Shown: one piece after another, positions 32,746 to 43,100 of the stretch
How positions within the stretch are numbered: position 1 is the first letter of the stretch
Layout of the letters: each line of letters opens with the position of its first letter
Assembly: GCA_018242605.1 (NCBI GenBank)
Contig: JAFEBP010000005.1
Span: forward strand, 148,861-212,860
From: Planctomycetota bacterium
GTDB lineage: Bacteria; Planctomycetota; Phycisphaerae; Phycisphaerales; UBA1924
Length of the DNA: 64,000 nt
Reading direction: 5' to 3'
Notes under the pieces: model-generated
Database searches by the model: none
Seen by the model: the letters and a program-made list of their open reading frames with translations, nothing else
Told to the model about the DNA's origin: nothing
Made by a program: the position numbers and the translations under genes

Positions 32746-34932
32746 CTAGTTTTCCGGAACATTGGCGTCGCGACGCTCGGCCGTGGGCACGACGACCTTG
32801 GTCGTGCGGTTCTTCGTGCTCTGCGGAGTGCTCGCCACGCGTACGCCGCCGATCGAACGATTCAACCGCGTCGTCTGCCCAACGACTTTGATCGGTGTCC
32901 GGAGATTCAAGGAACGGGAAGCCCTTTGCACGCCAAGGCGGCGGGCCCCGGGGTTGCCCGCCGGCGTGGAAGCGTTGCGCTGATTGCCGCCCCCACCTGC
33001 GCCACCCGAACCTCCGCCGTTGCCCGAACCGCCGCCGGTCCCCGAGTTGCCCGAACCACTTCCGGATCCTCCACCTTGGCCACCACCAGAGCCGCTGGAG
33101 CTTCCTCCGGAATCACCGCCGGTGCCCGCGCTGCCGCTCCCGCCGCCGGAGCCGGTGCCGCCGGAGCCAATACCGCCCGCACCCCCAGAGTCGCCACTAC
33201 CAGTACCGCCGGAACCGCCGGAGTCACCGCCCGTCCCTGTGCCGCCTGAGCCGCCGCCGGAACCAGTGCCTCCGCCTCCCATACCCCCGGAGCCGCCGGT
33301 ACCGCCCGAGCCGCCGGAGTCACCACCTGTTCCACCAGTACCGCCGGAGGCACCTCCCGTTCCTGCGCCGCCTGAGCCGCTACCGGAACCGGTGCCTGCC
33401 CCACCCGAGCCCCCTGAACCGCCCGAACCGCCGGAGTCACCACCTGTTCCACCAGCACCGCCGGTTCCGCCAGAGTCACCACCTGTTCCGCCGGTACCTC
33501 CGGTGCCCCCAGTACCTCCGGTACCCCCTGTGCCACCGGTACCTCCGGTGCCTCCGGTACCTCCGGTGCCTCCAGTACCTCCGGTGCCTCCAGTACCCCC
33601 GGTGCCGCCGGTGCCACCCGAGTCCCCACCTGTTCCGCCCGTTCCTCCACCGGAATCGCCACCGCTGCCACCTCCGGAACCGCCACCAGTACCGCCTCCT
33701 CCGGATCCGCCACCACCTGTTCCACCGCCCGAGTCTCCGCCCGCCGGATCGCCTGGGGGCGGCGGAGGCGGCGGAGGCACATCAACCGTGTCACGCAGGA
33801 TCGGAACTACGTACTGAGTCATGTAGTTCTGGAGTGCGTTGAAGTCCTGTTCGTTTTGCAGGAAATCCCAGAACATGATCCCGTCCGCGCCTGCTTCCTT
33901 GGGCACGCGGAACTCGTTGTCCCTGGCGTTCTGATCCAGGTACTCACCCGCGTGGTCCCGCACGTTCTCCATGTACTTTGCATACACCCAGGCGTACACC
34001 GGTTTTCCGCGCGCCATGCGGCGTGCCTCGCGGATGTTCGACATCGTCCAGTCGCGTCCCCATTCAACCGTGAGGTAGCTGATCGATGGCGGGGTCACAC
34101 CGGGAGGCACCGTGAACCTGTTCTGATAAATCGCGACGAAGACACCGTCCGCAGCGTCCACCCACCAGGCCGCGGAGTCGTTCTGCTGCTTCCACTTGTT
34201 CGGATCGGGCGCGTTGTACTGGCGATGCCGCGAGCCGGCGGGAATGCCGAAGAACGCAAACTTGGTGCCGGGCCGAAGCTCCTTGCACTTTGTGATCGTG
34301 TGGACCATCCAGTCGCGAACGGCGGCTTCGTACGTCTCCTTGATGACGGCTTCTGCCTCCGCCTCTGTCTTGTTGGCCAGCAGTTCGGGGCTGTGGGTGC
34401 GCAGGTAGTCGTACCACAGGTCGAAGTACTTGACGCCCCAGCCCTCGTTCGCGCCGTAGGTCGTGGGTCCGCCGGTGCGCTGCGTATAAAACACCGCGAG
34501 GAACTCGATGTCCAGGCACACCCAGCCGTCGAAGCCGCGGGGCACACGCTGATCGAGCACCGTCGCGAGTGTGCGGTCGTAACGCTCGTAGAAACCATCC
34601 TCCTTGGTGATCTGGATGCCTTGCTCACGCACGTTGAGGGCGAACCAGTGCTCGTAGAGCGTGAGCACGTCCCGCTTCACGGGCACGCCGCCGAAGTCCA
34701 TCCGCGCTGCCCAGTCGATGCCGGTTCCCCAGCGCAACTCCATGTCGCTCGTCGTGACGCCCCAGTGCGCGGTGTAGGGGCCTGTCCGTGTCGGGGGTTC
34801 CGAGGTGCCATCGGCCGCGATCGCATGGCACGCAGAGCTGACAGCCGTGATGGCGGCCAGCGCCCTCGAAGCCATGGTGATCCAGCCCGTCCTGGGGGTT
34901 CCGAGCCGTTTCAATGTGGTCGCGGGAAACAT
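32746..34932 (-). CDS. Secreted protein with barrel-like N-terminal domain and long Gly-Thr repeat
   Basis: 728 residues from ATG 34932, chosen for GGAG 9 nt upstream; ATG 34947 or 34875 are alternatives. A signal peptide (ending ACHAIAA, near 39) precedes a domain of about 340 residues with DGWVCLDIEFLAVFY, FAFFGIPAGSRHRQYN, WWVDAADGVFVAIY and KPVYAWVYAKYM, which recalls GH56-type (hyaluronidase-like) barrels, though I hold this loosely. From about 385 there are eight prolines and then about 260 residues of low-complexity GGTGG/SGGG repeat (longest TGG run near 440-481). The last 80 residues are basic and of ordinary composition. Extracellular; function unknown. Confidence 0.7.
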   Translation of the reverse strand: MFPATTLKRLGTPRTGWITMASRALAAITAVSSACHAIAADGTSEPPTRTGPYTAHWGVTTSDMELRWGTGIDWAARMDFGGVPVKRDVLTLYEHWFALNVREQGIQITKEDGFYERYDRTLATVLDQRVPRGFDGWVCLDIEFLAVFYTQRTGGPTTYGANEGWGVKYFDLWYDYLRTHSPELLANKTEAEAEAVIKETYEAAVRDWMVHTITKCKELRPGTKFAFFGIPAGSRHRQYNAPDPNKWKQQNDSAAWWVDAADGVFVAIYQNRFTVPPGVTPPSISYLTVEWGRDWTMSNIREARRMARGKPVYAWVYAKYMENVRDHAGEYLDQNARDNEFRVPKEAGADGIMFWDFLQNEQDFNALQNYMTQYVVPILRDTVDVPPPPPPPPGDPAGGDSGGGTGGGGSGGGGTGGGSGGGSGGDSGGGTGGTGGDSGGTGGTGGTGGTGGTGGTGGTGGTGGTGGTGGTGGTGGTGGTGGTGGDSGGTGGAGGTGGDSGGSGGSGGSGGAGTGSGSGSGGAGTGGASGGTGGTGGDSGGSGGTGGSGGMGGGGTGSGGGSGGTGTGGDSGGSGGTGSGDSGGAGGIGSGGTGSGGGSGSAGTGGDSGGSSSGSGGGQGGGSGSGSGNSGTGGGSGNGGGSGGAGGGGNQRNASTPAGNPGARRLGVQRASRSLNLRTPIKVVGQTTRLNRSIGGVRVASTPQSTKNRTTKVVVPTAERRDANVPEN
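32985..33770. repeat. Low-complexity GGT/GGC codon repeat array
   Basis: Short units of 9 or 18 bp encode Gly-rich repeats on the minus strand; the densest part, about 33488-33618, repeats the nine-base word for Gly-Thr-Gly with synonymous variation. The opposite strand reads as a long proline-rich open frame for the same reason. Confidence 0.9.
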
Positions 34933-35151
34933 CGTGGTGTGCTCCATCAAGACCGACGCAGCGTGGCGTGTCCACCGGTGGGTCTCTTTCAAGAGGCTCC
35001 ATCGGGCCGACCGCAAGTGTCCATTTCATTCACCGGGCTGCAAATCAAAATTCGATTTTCCGTTTGCGTTGCGCACAACGAATCGGGTTTGTGCGGGTTG
35101 CGCGGGTCCACAACCCCTTGAATTGCGCCCGATAGTTTGGCCCCGCTCGTC

Positions 35152-35793
35152 TCACCGCGGGCTCGGCTCTTTGTCAATCGTGACGAGCGGCAGGATTTTG
35201 TCGAGTATTTTGGGCCCGATGCCTTTGACTCGTGTGAGGTCCCGCGGGTTCCGATAGGCACCGTTCTTCTCCCGATCGTCCACGATGCGCTTGGCCAGAG
35301 CTGGTCCCACGTTCGGAAGCAGTTCGAGCTCCGCAGCTCCCGCCGTATTGATGTTGATCTTACGGGCGGGGGCCGCCGCCGGGGCCGGCTTAGGAGAGGT
35401 CTTGGGGGCCTCGGTGCCCGGGTGCTCAGCCGGTGACGTCGTGGAAGGCGCCGGGCTCTCCGCCGTGGGGGCGATCGCGAGGGGAGGGGCCGAAGGGGCG
35501 GGTGATATCGGTGGGGGGGACTGGGCGGAGTTCGCGGGGATGCCGGTGGGTGGGCCCTGCGATCCCGGCACCGAGAACACCGTCGGGGGCTGCGGCATCA
35601 CCTGAACGATTACCGGCGCGGTGGGGGTTGCCTGAGCAGCAGGCTGAGCGGCGAGCGGCGTCGGGGCGACGCTTCCCGCCGCCGGCGCGCGTGCCGCGAC
35701 CGAATACACAAGTCCTCCGCCCGCCGCCGAGCCCAGCAGGAATATCGCGGCCCATTTCGCGGCCCCTGAGTTGGAAGCAGCTGGCGCGGTCAT
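35152..35793 (-). CDS. ComEA-like helix-hairpin-helix protein
   Basis: 213 residues. One N-terminal membrane helix (about 14-32), a long Pro/Ala/Thr-rich linker (about 35-140) and a C-terminal (HhH)2 domain: KININTAGAAELELLPNVG, ALAKRIVDDREKNGAYRN, and RVKGIGPKILDKILP. This is the ComEA DNA-binding design used in natural transformation, anchored in the inner membrane facing the periplasm. No other competence gene is close. The unusually long linker could let the domain reach far from the membrane. Confidence 0.85.
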   Translation of the reverse strand: MTAPAASNSGAAKWAAIFLLGSAAGGGLVYSVAARAPAAGSVAPTPLAAQPAAQATPTAPVIVQVMPQPPTVFSVPGSQGPPTGIPANSAQSPPPISPAPSAPPLAIAPTAESPAPSTTSPAEHPGTEAPKTSPKPAPAAAPARKININTAGAAELELLPNVGPALAKRIVDDREKNGAYRNPRDLTRVKGIGPKILDKILPLVTIDKEPSPR

Positions 35794-35838
35794 ATTTCAG
35801 TGTAGCAGTCTGCTCACCTGTATGAGTGGCGGGGCGGG

Positions 35839-36663
35839 TCAGCGGTCGCCGGTGACGTAACAGATGTAGCTCGCGCACGGGTCGCCCACTTTCTGGGCCC
35901 GGAATACTCCGTTGCCTCCGCCTTTGTGGTCGTCTCCTTCCCAATACACTGTGACATTGCGGAACCCTACCTCTCGCATGGCGTCCTGCAGTTCCGGGAG
36001 CGTCCACAGCCTCCAGTCGTATTTGAACGCTCGCTTCATTTCGGAGCCGTCACGAAACTCGAAGTGGATGTGGCACAACTTGTCGCCGTTGATGGGGTTG
36101 TACGCAGCCTGGTCCCACACATACGTAAAACCCTTCTGCCGCCTACGTTCCTGCTGCACCATCATGGCTTCGTATCCGCCGTAATGGTCCAAGACGAACA
36201 TGCCCTGTTTGTTCAGCGAGCGACGTACCGAATCCAGGTACCGCAGCAGCAGGTCTCGCTCCTTGAACACGAAGTAGCTGAAGTTCATCGCGAAGATCAT
36301 GTCCATCTCCTTCGCTTGCCGGCCGGGAGAGAGGACATTCCGGCATAGGAGCGAGAGCCGATTCGCCGCGTCGGCAGGCAGTCGCGAAACGTGGTTTGCC
36401 TTGCCCCACGCGAGTGTTGGTGCGCTGAGGTCGACGCCCACCGCCGTGTTCGTCTTGCGTCTCGCGACCCATTCGCTCGCTGTCGCGGCGGTGCCACAGA
36501 AATCTTCACGCAGGCGTGAAGGAAGTCGTCCCCGGGTTCGGCGGAAGACCCTATCGGCGAAATCGAGGTCGGCTTCCGGGCACTGCACGGCCCACTCATA
36601 CAGGCGATGTTTGTCAGCGGTTCGGGCGGTCAACGGACTTTTTTTGGATTTGAGGCGCGCCAT
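35839..36663 (-). CDS. SAM-dependent methyltransferase
   Basis: 274 residues from ATG 36663. Class I methyltransferase fold: LREDFCGTAATASEWV (glycine-rich SAM loop), AVGVDLSAPTLAWGKA, FAMNFSYFVFKERDLLLRYL (the acidic/aromatic loop) and GMFVLDHYGGYEAM. The C-terminal half (EFRDGSEMKRAFKYDWRLWTLPELQDAMREVGF) suits a small-molecule methyltransferase. Substrate unknown. It is convergent with nothing; the gene 164 bp away on the plus strand is divergent. Confidence 0.82.
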   Translation of the reverse strand: MARLKSKKSPLTARTADKHRLYEWAVQCPEADLDFADRVFRRTRGRLPSRLREDFCGTAATASEWVARRKTNTAVGVDLSAPTLAWGKANHVSRLPADAANRLSLLCRNVLSPGRQAKEMDMIFAMNFSYFVFKERDLLLRYLDSVRRSLNKQGMFVLDHYGGYEAMMVQQERRRQKGFTYVWDQAAYNPINGDKLCHIHFEFRDGSEMKRAFKYDWRLWTLPELQDAMREVGFRNVTVYWEGDDHKGGGNGVFRAQKVGDPCASYICYVTGDR

Positions 36664-36827
36664 GTGGGGACAGTGGTAGGCGCGGCTCACGCCGCGAGAA
36701 AACGTAACCGATTGATGAGGGAAGCGACACCTGTGCCGCTTATACTTCGCCCCCTAAACAGCCGCCGGGGGATTGCCATGATGTGCAGCGATCGGCGGAA
36801 GAGAGAGTTCTGAGATCGGAGCAAGCG

Positions 36828-38192
36828 ATGCGATTGACGATGGTCGGGACGGGTTACGTGGGTCTGGTCACCGGCGTGTGTTTCGCCAACACGGGCAACG
36901 ACGTCTTCTGCCTCGATGTTGATCCCCGCAAGATCGAGATGCTCAAGCGGGGTGAATGCCCGATTTATGAACCGGGGCTGACGGATCTCATGGAGCGCAA
37001 CAACGCCGCGGGCCGCCTGCGTTACACCCTGGACAAGAACGAGGCATACCGCGAAGCCGATATGGTGTTCATTTGCGTGGGCACCCCGAGCGATGAGCGC
37101 GGTCACAGCGACCTTAAGTACGTCTGGCAGGCCGCTGACGACATCGGCAAGGTCATCAAGGAACTGGGCCCCAAGCAGAAGCCCAAGGTGATCGTGGTCA
37201 AGAGCACCGTGCCCGTGGGCACCACGTTCGAGGTCAAGAAGCGCATCAAGGCGATCGTCGGCGATATCCCGTTCAGCGTGGCCGACAACCCTGAGTTCTT
37301 GAAGGAAGGCGACGCCATCAACGACTTCAACAAGCCCGATCGCGTAGTCGCGGGCGTGGAGGATGAACGCACCGCCGACGCTTTCCGCCAGTTGTACGAC
37401 CCATTTGTCCGTAACGGGCACCCGATCTACATCATGGACGTTCTCAGCGCGGAGATGGTCAAATACGCGAGCAACAACTTCCTGGCCACTAAGATCTCGT
37501 TCATCAACGAGATGGCAAACCTCTGCGAGGCCTACGGAGCCGACATTCAGAAGGTCCGCGAGGGGATGTGCTCTGACAAGCGCATCGGCAATCAGTTCCT
37601 CTACCCCGGCCTGGGATATGGCGGTAGTTGCTTCCCCAAGGACACGCTGGCCTGCATCATGATGGGCGACAAGGCCGGCATGGAAGCCACGCTCAGTAAG
37701 AGCGTGCACGCCGTGAATCAGAAGCAGCGGGACCGCTTCTTCGACAAGATTGCCAACCACTTTGGCGGCAAGACCGGCGTGGGCGGCGGCGCGGCAGGGC
37801 TGCAGGGCAAGAAGATCGCTTTCTGGGGTATCGCCTTCAAGCCCCGCACCGACGACATCCGGGAAGCCCCGGCCCTGACACTGATCCGCAAGGCGGTTTC
37901 CTATGGCGCCAAGGCAGTCGGATTCGACCCGGTTGCCGGCACCAATGCCCGCGCGGAACTCGGTCCGGCCGCCACGATCGTCGATGACATGTACGAGGCC
38001 ATCAAAGGTGCCGACGCCTTGGTGATCAGCACCGATTGGGACGAGTTCAAGAGCCCGGACTTCGACAAGATGGCCTCGCTCATGAACGCCAAGGTCATCT
38101 TCGATGGCCGAAATCTCTACCGCGTGCAGACGCTGCGGGAGCTTGGGTACACGTATTACAGCGTGGGCCGAGCCGCGGTCAAGGCGGGATGA
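36828..38192 (+). CDS. ugd: UDP-glucose 6-dehydrogenase
   Basis: 454 residues from ATG 36828 (GGAG about 8 nt upstream). NAD-binding MVGTGYVGLVTG at 5-16, FICVGTPSDERG near 81-92, KSTVPVGTT near 125-133, and the active-site loop YGGSCFPKDT with catalytic C268. It oxidises UDP-glucose to UDP-glucuronate, a precursor for polysaccharides. It fits with the O-antigen-ligase-like and GT9 genes elsewhere in the window, but no sugar gene is adjacent. A strong terminator follows. Confidence 0.95.
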   Translation: MRLTMVGTGYVGLVTGVCFANTGNDVFCLDVDPRKIEMLKRGECPIYEPGLTDLMERNNAAGRLRYTLDKNEAYREADMVFICVGTPSDERGHSDLKYVWQAADDIGKVIKELGPKQKPKVIVVKSTVPVGTTFEVKKRIKAIVGDIPFSVADNPEFLKEGDAINDFNKPDRVVAGVEDERTADAFRQLYDPFVRNGHPIYIMDVLSAEMVKYASNNFLATKISFINEMANLCEAYGADIQKVREGMCSDKRIGNQFLYPGLGYGGSCFPKDTLACIMMGDKAGMEATLSKSVHAVNQKQRDRFFDKIANHFGGKTGVGGGAAGLQGKKIAFWGIAFKPRTDDIREAPALTLIRKAVSYGAKAVGFDPVAGTNARAELGPAATIVDDMYEAIKGADALVISTDWDEFKSPDFDKMASLMNAKVIFDGRNLYRVQTLRELGYTYYSVGRAAVKAG

Positions 38193-38267
38193 ACGCGGAT
38201 GATGCTGCGAGTGTTTCCCTGCGTTCAAGCAGGTCGCACAATCTGAGTCCGTATTGAGCGAACTTGG

Positions 38268-38296
38268 ACGCCGGCCCATTGTTGGCCGGCGTTTTC
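38268..38296 (+). terminator. Rho-independent terminator of ugd
   Basis: ACGCCGGCC-N7-GGCCGGCGT is a perfect 9-bp stem followed by TTTTC, 75 bp after the ugd stop codon. Confidence 0.85.
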
Positions 38297-38326
38297 TTGC
38301 GAGACAGTCCAGGGGAAGTCGGACAA

Positions 38327-38360
38327 GAAAAAAACGGCCCGGCGATCATCGCCGGGCCGT
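38327..38360 (-). terminator. Rho-independent terminator of the thioredoxin-like gene
   Basis: On the minus strand ACGGCCCGGCGAT and ATCGCCGGGCCGT form a long GC-rich stem followed by eight T residues, 30 bp after the stop codon at 38391. Confidence 0.9.
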
Positions 38361-38390
38361 CATGAACTGCGCGTGTGGGCAGGGTTCGGG

Positions 38391-39581
38391 TTACTTCGAG
38401 CCGCCTTCGTACTCCTTGAGAGTCTTGCTCAAGTCGGCCTTCATTTCATCTTCGTCCGCCGCGGCGACCGCCTTCTTCTGCGTTTCCACAGCCTTGGCCT
38501 TGTCGCCGGACACCCACTGGGCCCGCGCCAAGGTGTCGAGGATCGCGGCGTCCTTCTCCTTGGTGAGCTCAACCGCCTTGTTCGCGAGTTTGAGCGCCAC
38601 CGCGCCGGTCGCGGCGTCGGGCTTTGCATTCGTTTCGGGATCGATGAGCGGCCACGCGATGCTGTTCAGCATCATCGCGTCGCTGCCGCTCTTGGAAGCG
38701 GCGATCACTTCATCCGCCAGGGTGCCCATCTTGGCCGTGCTCTTGGCGTCAGCCGCCATCTGGAACTTGATGAAGGGCAGACGCTTCTTCATCGGTTCGA
38801 ACTTGCCCGCAGCGGCGTCGAGCGTCGCGAAAGCTTCGTCAAGCTTGCCGCTAGAGGCCAGGCCGCGGGCCTTCTCGACGGCGTCATTGGCCTCCTGCAC
38901 GCCCGGGGGCAACTTGTTGCCCTCCTTGGCGGCCTTGGCTTCTTCGTCCGCCTTCTTCTGATGCTCGGCGGAGGCTTTGGCGAGATCAAACTTGCCTTCA
39001 ACCAGCTGTTGAATCGTCTCTTCGAACTGCTCGTCCATCGGGTGGCCGATGTACGCGATCTTGCTGTCACCCGTCACGATGAAAGCGGTGGGGATGCCGT
39101 TCTGCTTCGCAGCCCCCATGAAGCCTTTGTCGGTCTTCTGCGCCGGGCCGTCATACGCGACGACGTAGTCCATTTTCTCGCCCTGGTCGTTGACGAACTT
39201 CTCGACCTTGGCGCGAGTCTTTTCGTTGTAGGGTTTCTCCCAAACATCGACGCCGATGAAGGTGACCTTCTTGTCCTTGAACTTCTTCTGCAGTTCGGTG
39301 AGGTGGGGGATACTCACCTTGCAGGGGCCGCACCATGTGGCCCAGAACTCGACAACATACACCTGTCCCTTCTCGAACTTCTCAACCGGTGAACCCTTCA
39401 AGTACGCCTCAACCTGCAACGCCGGCGCGGCGTCACCCACCGTCAGCGGCTTCGCAGCCGCGACTTCGGTCTTGGGGGCCGGTGCCTTGTCCTGAGCCGT
39501 TGCAACCGTGGTGCAAAGACCAGCGGACACGGCCAGGACTGCGGCGCAAACGCCGAACGCGCGACGGAAAGACGATTTCAT
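38391..39581 (-). CDS. Secreted TlpA/ResA-like thioredoxin with C-terminal helical repeats
   Basis: 396 residues from ATG 39581 (GGAG 6 nt upstream). A signal peptide (about 1-29, ending ATAQ) precedes a thioredoxin fold whose active site is WCGPC (C84, C87 in EFWATWCGPCKVS), then GIPTAFIVTG with the cis-Pro loop. The last 200 residues (about 210-396) are an alanine/lysine-rich helical region resembling TPR/helical scaffolds, absent in canonical TlpA. It probably reduces or isomerises disulfides in the periplasm. The terminator at 38327-38360 ends it. It is a single-gene transcript. Confidence 0.9.
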   Translation of the reverse strand: MKSSFRRAFGVCAAVLAVSAGLCTTVATAQDKAPAPKTEVAAAKPLTVGDAAPALQVEAYLKGSPVEKFEKGQVYVVEFWATWCGPCKVSIPHLTELQKKFKDKKVTFIGVDVWEKPYNEKTRAKVEKFVNDQGEKMDYVVAYDGPAQKTDKGFMGAAKQNGIPTAFIVTGDSKIAYIGHPMDEQFEETIQQLVEGKFDLAKASAEHQKKADEEAKAAKEGNKLPPGVQEANDAVEKARGLASSGKLDEAFATLDAAAGKFEPMKKRLPFIKFQMAADAKSTAKMGTLADEVIAASKSGSDAMMLNSIAWPLIDPETNAKPDAATGAVALKLANKAVELTKEKDAAILDTLARAQWVSGDKAKAVETQKKAVAAADEDEMKADLSKTLKEYEGGSK

Positions 39582-40148
39582 GCGGAATCTCCATGGGTCC
39601 CCGGCGCATCGCGCAACAGGCGCGGGCGGGAACCCTGCTCGAACAACTGTATGTGGGTGAGTATCAGTTGTTCTCGGCCCCGTATTCCCAGTCTCCCGGG
39701 TTGTCAGGACGCACCTTGTTGGACGCGGCACGGCCGCGGAGGTTCCGCGTTCGCAACCGCAGCATGGTGCACCCGACTCGCCTCGTGAGAACTGCCCAGG
39801 GGATTGGCGACATCATTAACGTGTCGGTGCGTTTTGAGGGGCATGTACATCAAGTTGTCGATGGTCACAGTCTCTTTGGAGCCCCAGAGCTCTAAATTGC
39901 GCCGATCTGGCGAAACAAGAGCCGACCGAAGCCCCTTGAAAAGTCCTATAACCACATGGCCGAGGATTTGCTTGACTGATCTTCAAACAGACCCTGTCAG
40001 AAGTGCTTCCTCAAGGAGTTCGTCTTAGGGAGCGCAGCGAGGGCAGCACGTTTTGAGAATTGCGGGGAGGCAGTGGAGCGCAATCGATGGGCTGCTCGTG
40101 CGCTCGGGTAGTACTCAAGCGGGTCGGGACCTGCGATTGGCAATCTGC
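39582..40148. other. 567-bp intergenic region
   Basis: Between the divergent-looking thioredoxin gene (starts 39581) and the AsmA-like gene's 3' end. It holds an 8-bp inverted repeat GAACAACT/AGTTGTTC (39641-39648 and 39666-39673) 60-90 bp upstream of the thioredoxin start, and a minus-strand open stretch (39704-39955) with ordinary-looking residues (NLELWGSKETVTIDNL) but no start, ribosome site or recognised family. It may be a gene remnant. Confidence 0.4.
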
Positions 40149-43100
40149 CTACTTCGGAGCGGTCGCCGGCGGATCTGACTTGGCCTCTCGGGAGTGCCGC
40201 GGGTCTCTTGCCGCCATATCCGCGATTTGTTGCAGTCGACGCTCCTGATCGGTTGGTTCGTCGCCGAAGAGCCCTTTCACCAGACGCGTCGTGCCTCCCA
40301 AACTCTCAACCGTGACAACCGGATCACCCAGCGTTCCTGAAACGCGGGCGGTGACCAGCTCGTTTCGGATGGATTCCATCACTCCGCTGATGATCGGGAT
40401 GCGGTTGCGGGCCTTGGTGCGAACACGCAAGTCGATCGCCATGTCGGGCCACATTGCCGCGCCGAACCCGTAGATTTCGACTCCGGGCGAGGAAATCCAA
40501 GCCCTTTCGAACTCGATCCGCTGGCCGCGGAAGAAAAAGTCGGCCTGTGCGAAGTCCATCTTCTCGTCGAGCGGCAGTTCGAGATTGCTCACCCGGACCA
40601 GCGGCACCACCATCGGGATGCTCATCACGCGGCCGCCCGCGACGGACGCGGTGCCGCGTCCGCGCCGGGTGTCAGGTTTATTCACTTCACCGCCTAGCGT
40701 CAGACCGAAATCCAGAACGCCCCGGGATTCATCGGCGGCGTGGGGGTCGGGACTCGGATCCGGTGTCACGGGCTGTTTGCGCGACTTCTGCCAATCGGAC
40801 ATCACCGAGGCGAAGCGGATGTTCGATCCCTTGAGTTGAACCTCGAACTCACGGGGGCTGCGTTCCCCGCCGCGAATCGTGCCGGAGCCTGTGACCCGCC
40901 CGCCGTGGCAATCCGCCGAGATGTGCGGAATGAGTACCTCTCCGTCGGGACCGCTATCAAAACGGATGCGGGCGTTGCCCATGCTCACGCCCGCCGCCGC
41001 GAGCACTTCCGATTGTCCCAGCACTTGGAACTCGATGGGTGCCGCGGCGGAAGCCCGCTGTGCGGAGAAGTCGATCGCGCCGATACACTGAGTAATCGCG
41101 ATACCGGGATCAAGGTTCATTCCGTGCACCGCGACGGTGCCCCCGGTCTTGAACGCCTGGAGGTTTCCTGACCCATCCACCACGAACGACAATGATGCGT
41201 TATCCGACTTGACCGGTCCGCCGCAGTTGACCGCCAGACTCGCCAGCAGATCTCGAACAGCCTGCGGCAAGAGTTCTCGCAGGTCCGGTGTTAGCGAAGC
41301 CGCGTCGATGCCGACGGTTGTTTGAGCCGCCACCTCCCCCGCCCGGCTGCGCGTCCAGCCGCCGTCGAGCCGGGCTTTCCATGCGGGAGCTTCGACCAAC
41401 AGTCCCCGGACAGAACCGGCATTGTCGTTGAACTCGATCGCACCCGCAGAAATGGAAGTGGACACAGGCACCTTGTTCATCGTGGCCGCGAAAGTGTGGG
41501 GTGTGAACGCGCCGGATGTGGACCAGGTCAGCGGGCTATCCGCTTTCGGAGTCAGACTGAGCGACAGATCGAAAACCCCGGAGGCGTTCGCTGCTGTCAC
41601 CCATTCGGAGATCGCCACCGGGCCGAAGTTCCTGAGGCCGCCGCGGATCGCCGGCGACGCAAGCTGGGAGCCGGTCAGCGAGAGGAAGAAAGAGCTATCT
41701 CCTGCCGGACCACCCGAGGTCGAGATCATCCCGTTCGCTGCCACGCGGCCTGCTGGCGATCCGTTGCATGACATCGCGGTCTCAAACTCTCGGAAGTCCA
41801 TGGTCGACGCGGAGTTCGCCTGCGTGAGACGGACCAAGCCTCGCTCAGAATCCAGGCTTACGCGTGCGCCCGCCGCGTCGAATGCAAGCGATTTCAGATG
41901 CGCGATGTCCGCGTAAAACTGCGTGCCGTGGCCGTCCGCAGCGTTGCTGAGATGAAACTCAATGTCCGCCTTTCCGCCCAGCTGATAGTTGGAGCGGTAT
42001 GTCCCGATCGTCTCGGCCGCTTCGGGAGAGAACATCGCGACCATATCTTCCACGTTCAGACCTGCGTCGGCGCCTTTGGAAGTTGCGTCCAGATCCACTT
42101 TCGTTCCGGTCTCGGCACCTTTACCGTAGCGAACCTGCGACTTGACGTGCGCCGGGCTGGGCGATTGGGCGGGGTCGGCTCCAGCGGTCGCGGCCAACAA
42201 TCGCAGATCGATCGCCAAGGCGTCCTGCCCGATGTCGACGCTTCCCGTGATCTCAGAAAGCGACAATCGTGCCTGGGCGTTGGGTGCGTGCGGCGATGCC
42301 AAGGCGCCTGCGAGATTGATCTTGATGTCGTACCCGGGGCGGCCGTCCGGAAGCAGGTACACCTTGGCGTCTGCGTTTCCCTTGCCGCTGATGTTCATGC
42401 GCGATATCAGTTCCCGCAGTGGTCGACCGTTTGGGGAGAGATTCTCGGCACTTGGGATCGCGAAGAGAAGGAGCGGATCCATGGGTACGCCGATTCCCGA
42501 GATCTCCACATCGGGCACGAAGGGAGCCTGAGGGTCATCGAACTTCTCAAGATCGGCCTTGGCCGCGATCCGGGCTTCTCCGCCGCGGAGCCCGTGGTAC
42601 AGGCCGCCGCTCACCGTTACCTCAAAGTCGTTCTTCGCCATCGTGACGTCGGCGCCCACCATCGGGAACGGAAATGCTTCGGGGATGACGGCGACTTTTT
42701 CAAAGTGCACCGAGACCTGATCGTTCCAGATGGATTCGGGGCCCACCTTCCTCTGAACGCCGACGTTGACAGTGGCGATGCCTCCGGGCTCGAAGACCGG
42801 TGCTTCGAGCGCCGCCCCCGTCTGGATCGCGAGTTTCTGTTCGTCGTCGCTGGGACGCGGAATTGCCCGCAGCGCGGCGAGTTGGCGTTTGAGTTCCTCA
42901 GCGCGGGCGGGGCTGATGACCAGTCCTTCAGCCACCAGCCGTTCGTACGCCTCTTTATTGAACAGTTCGGTGACGATCTTGCCGCGGTTCTTGAGCGCCT
43001 CGCGGAGCCGATCATCAACCGGGAGATTCGTGACCGACACCTTGACATCCACGCCCGCGTCATCGGTCAACGGGCCCACCACCGTCGTGGCGTTGAGGCG

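Noticed and set aside
33480..33620. CRISPR array suspected from regular repeats
   Set aside because: The units are 9-18 bp without spacers and lie inside a coding frame.
32984..33817. Long plus-strand open frame rich in proline, opposite the Gly-Thr repeat
   Set aside because: It is the antisense reading of GGT/GGC codons, has no ribosome site and no homologous motif.
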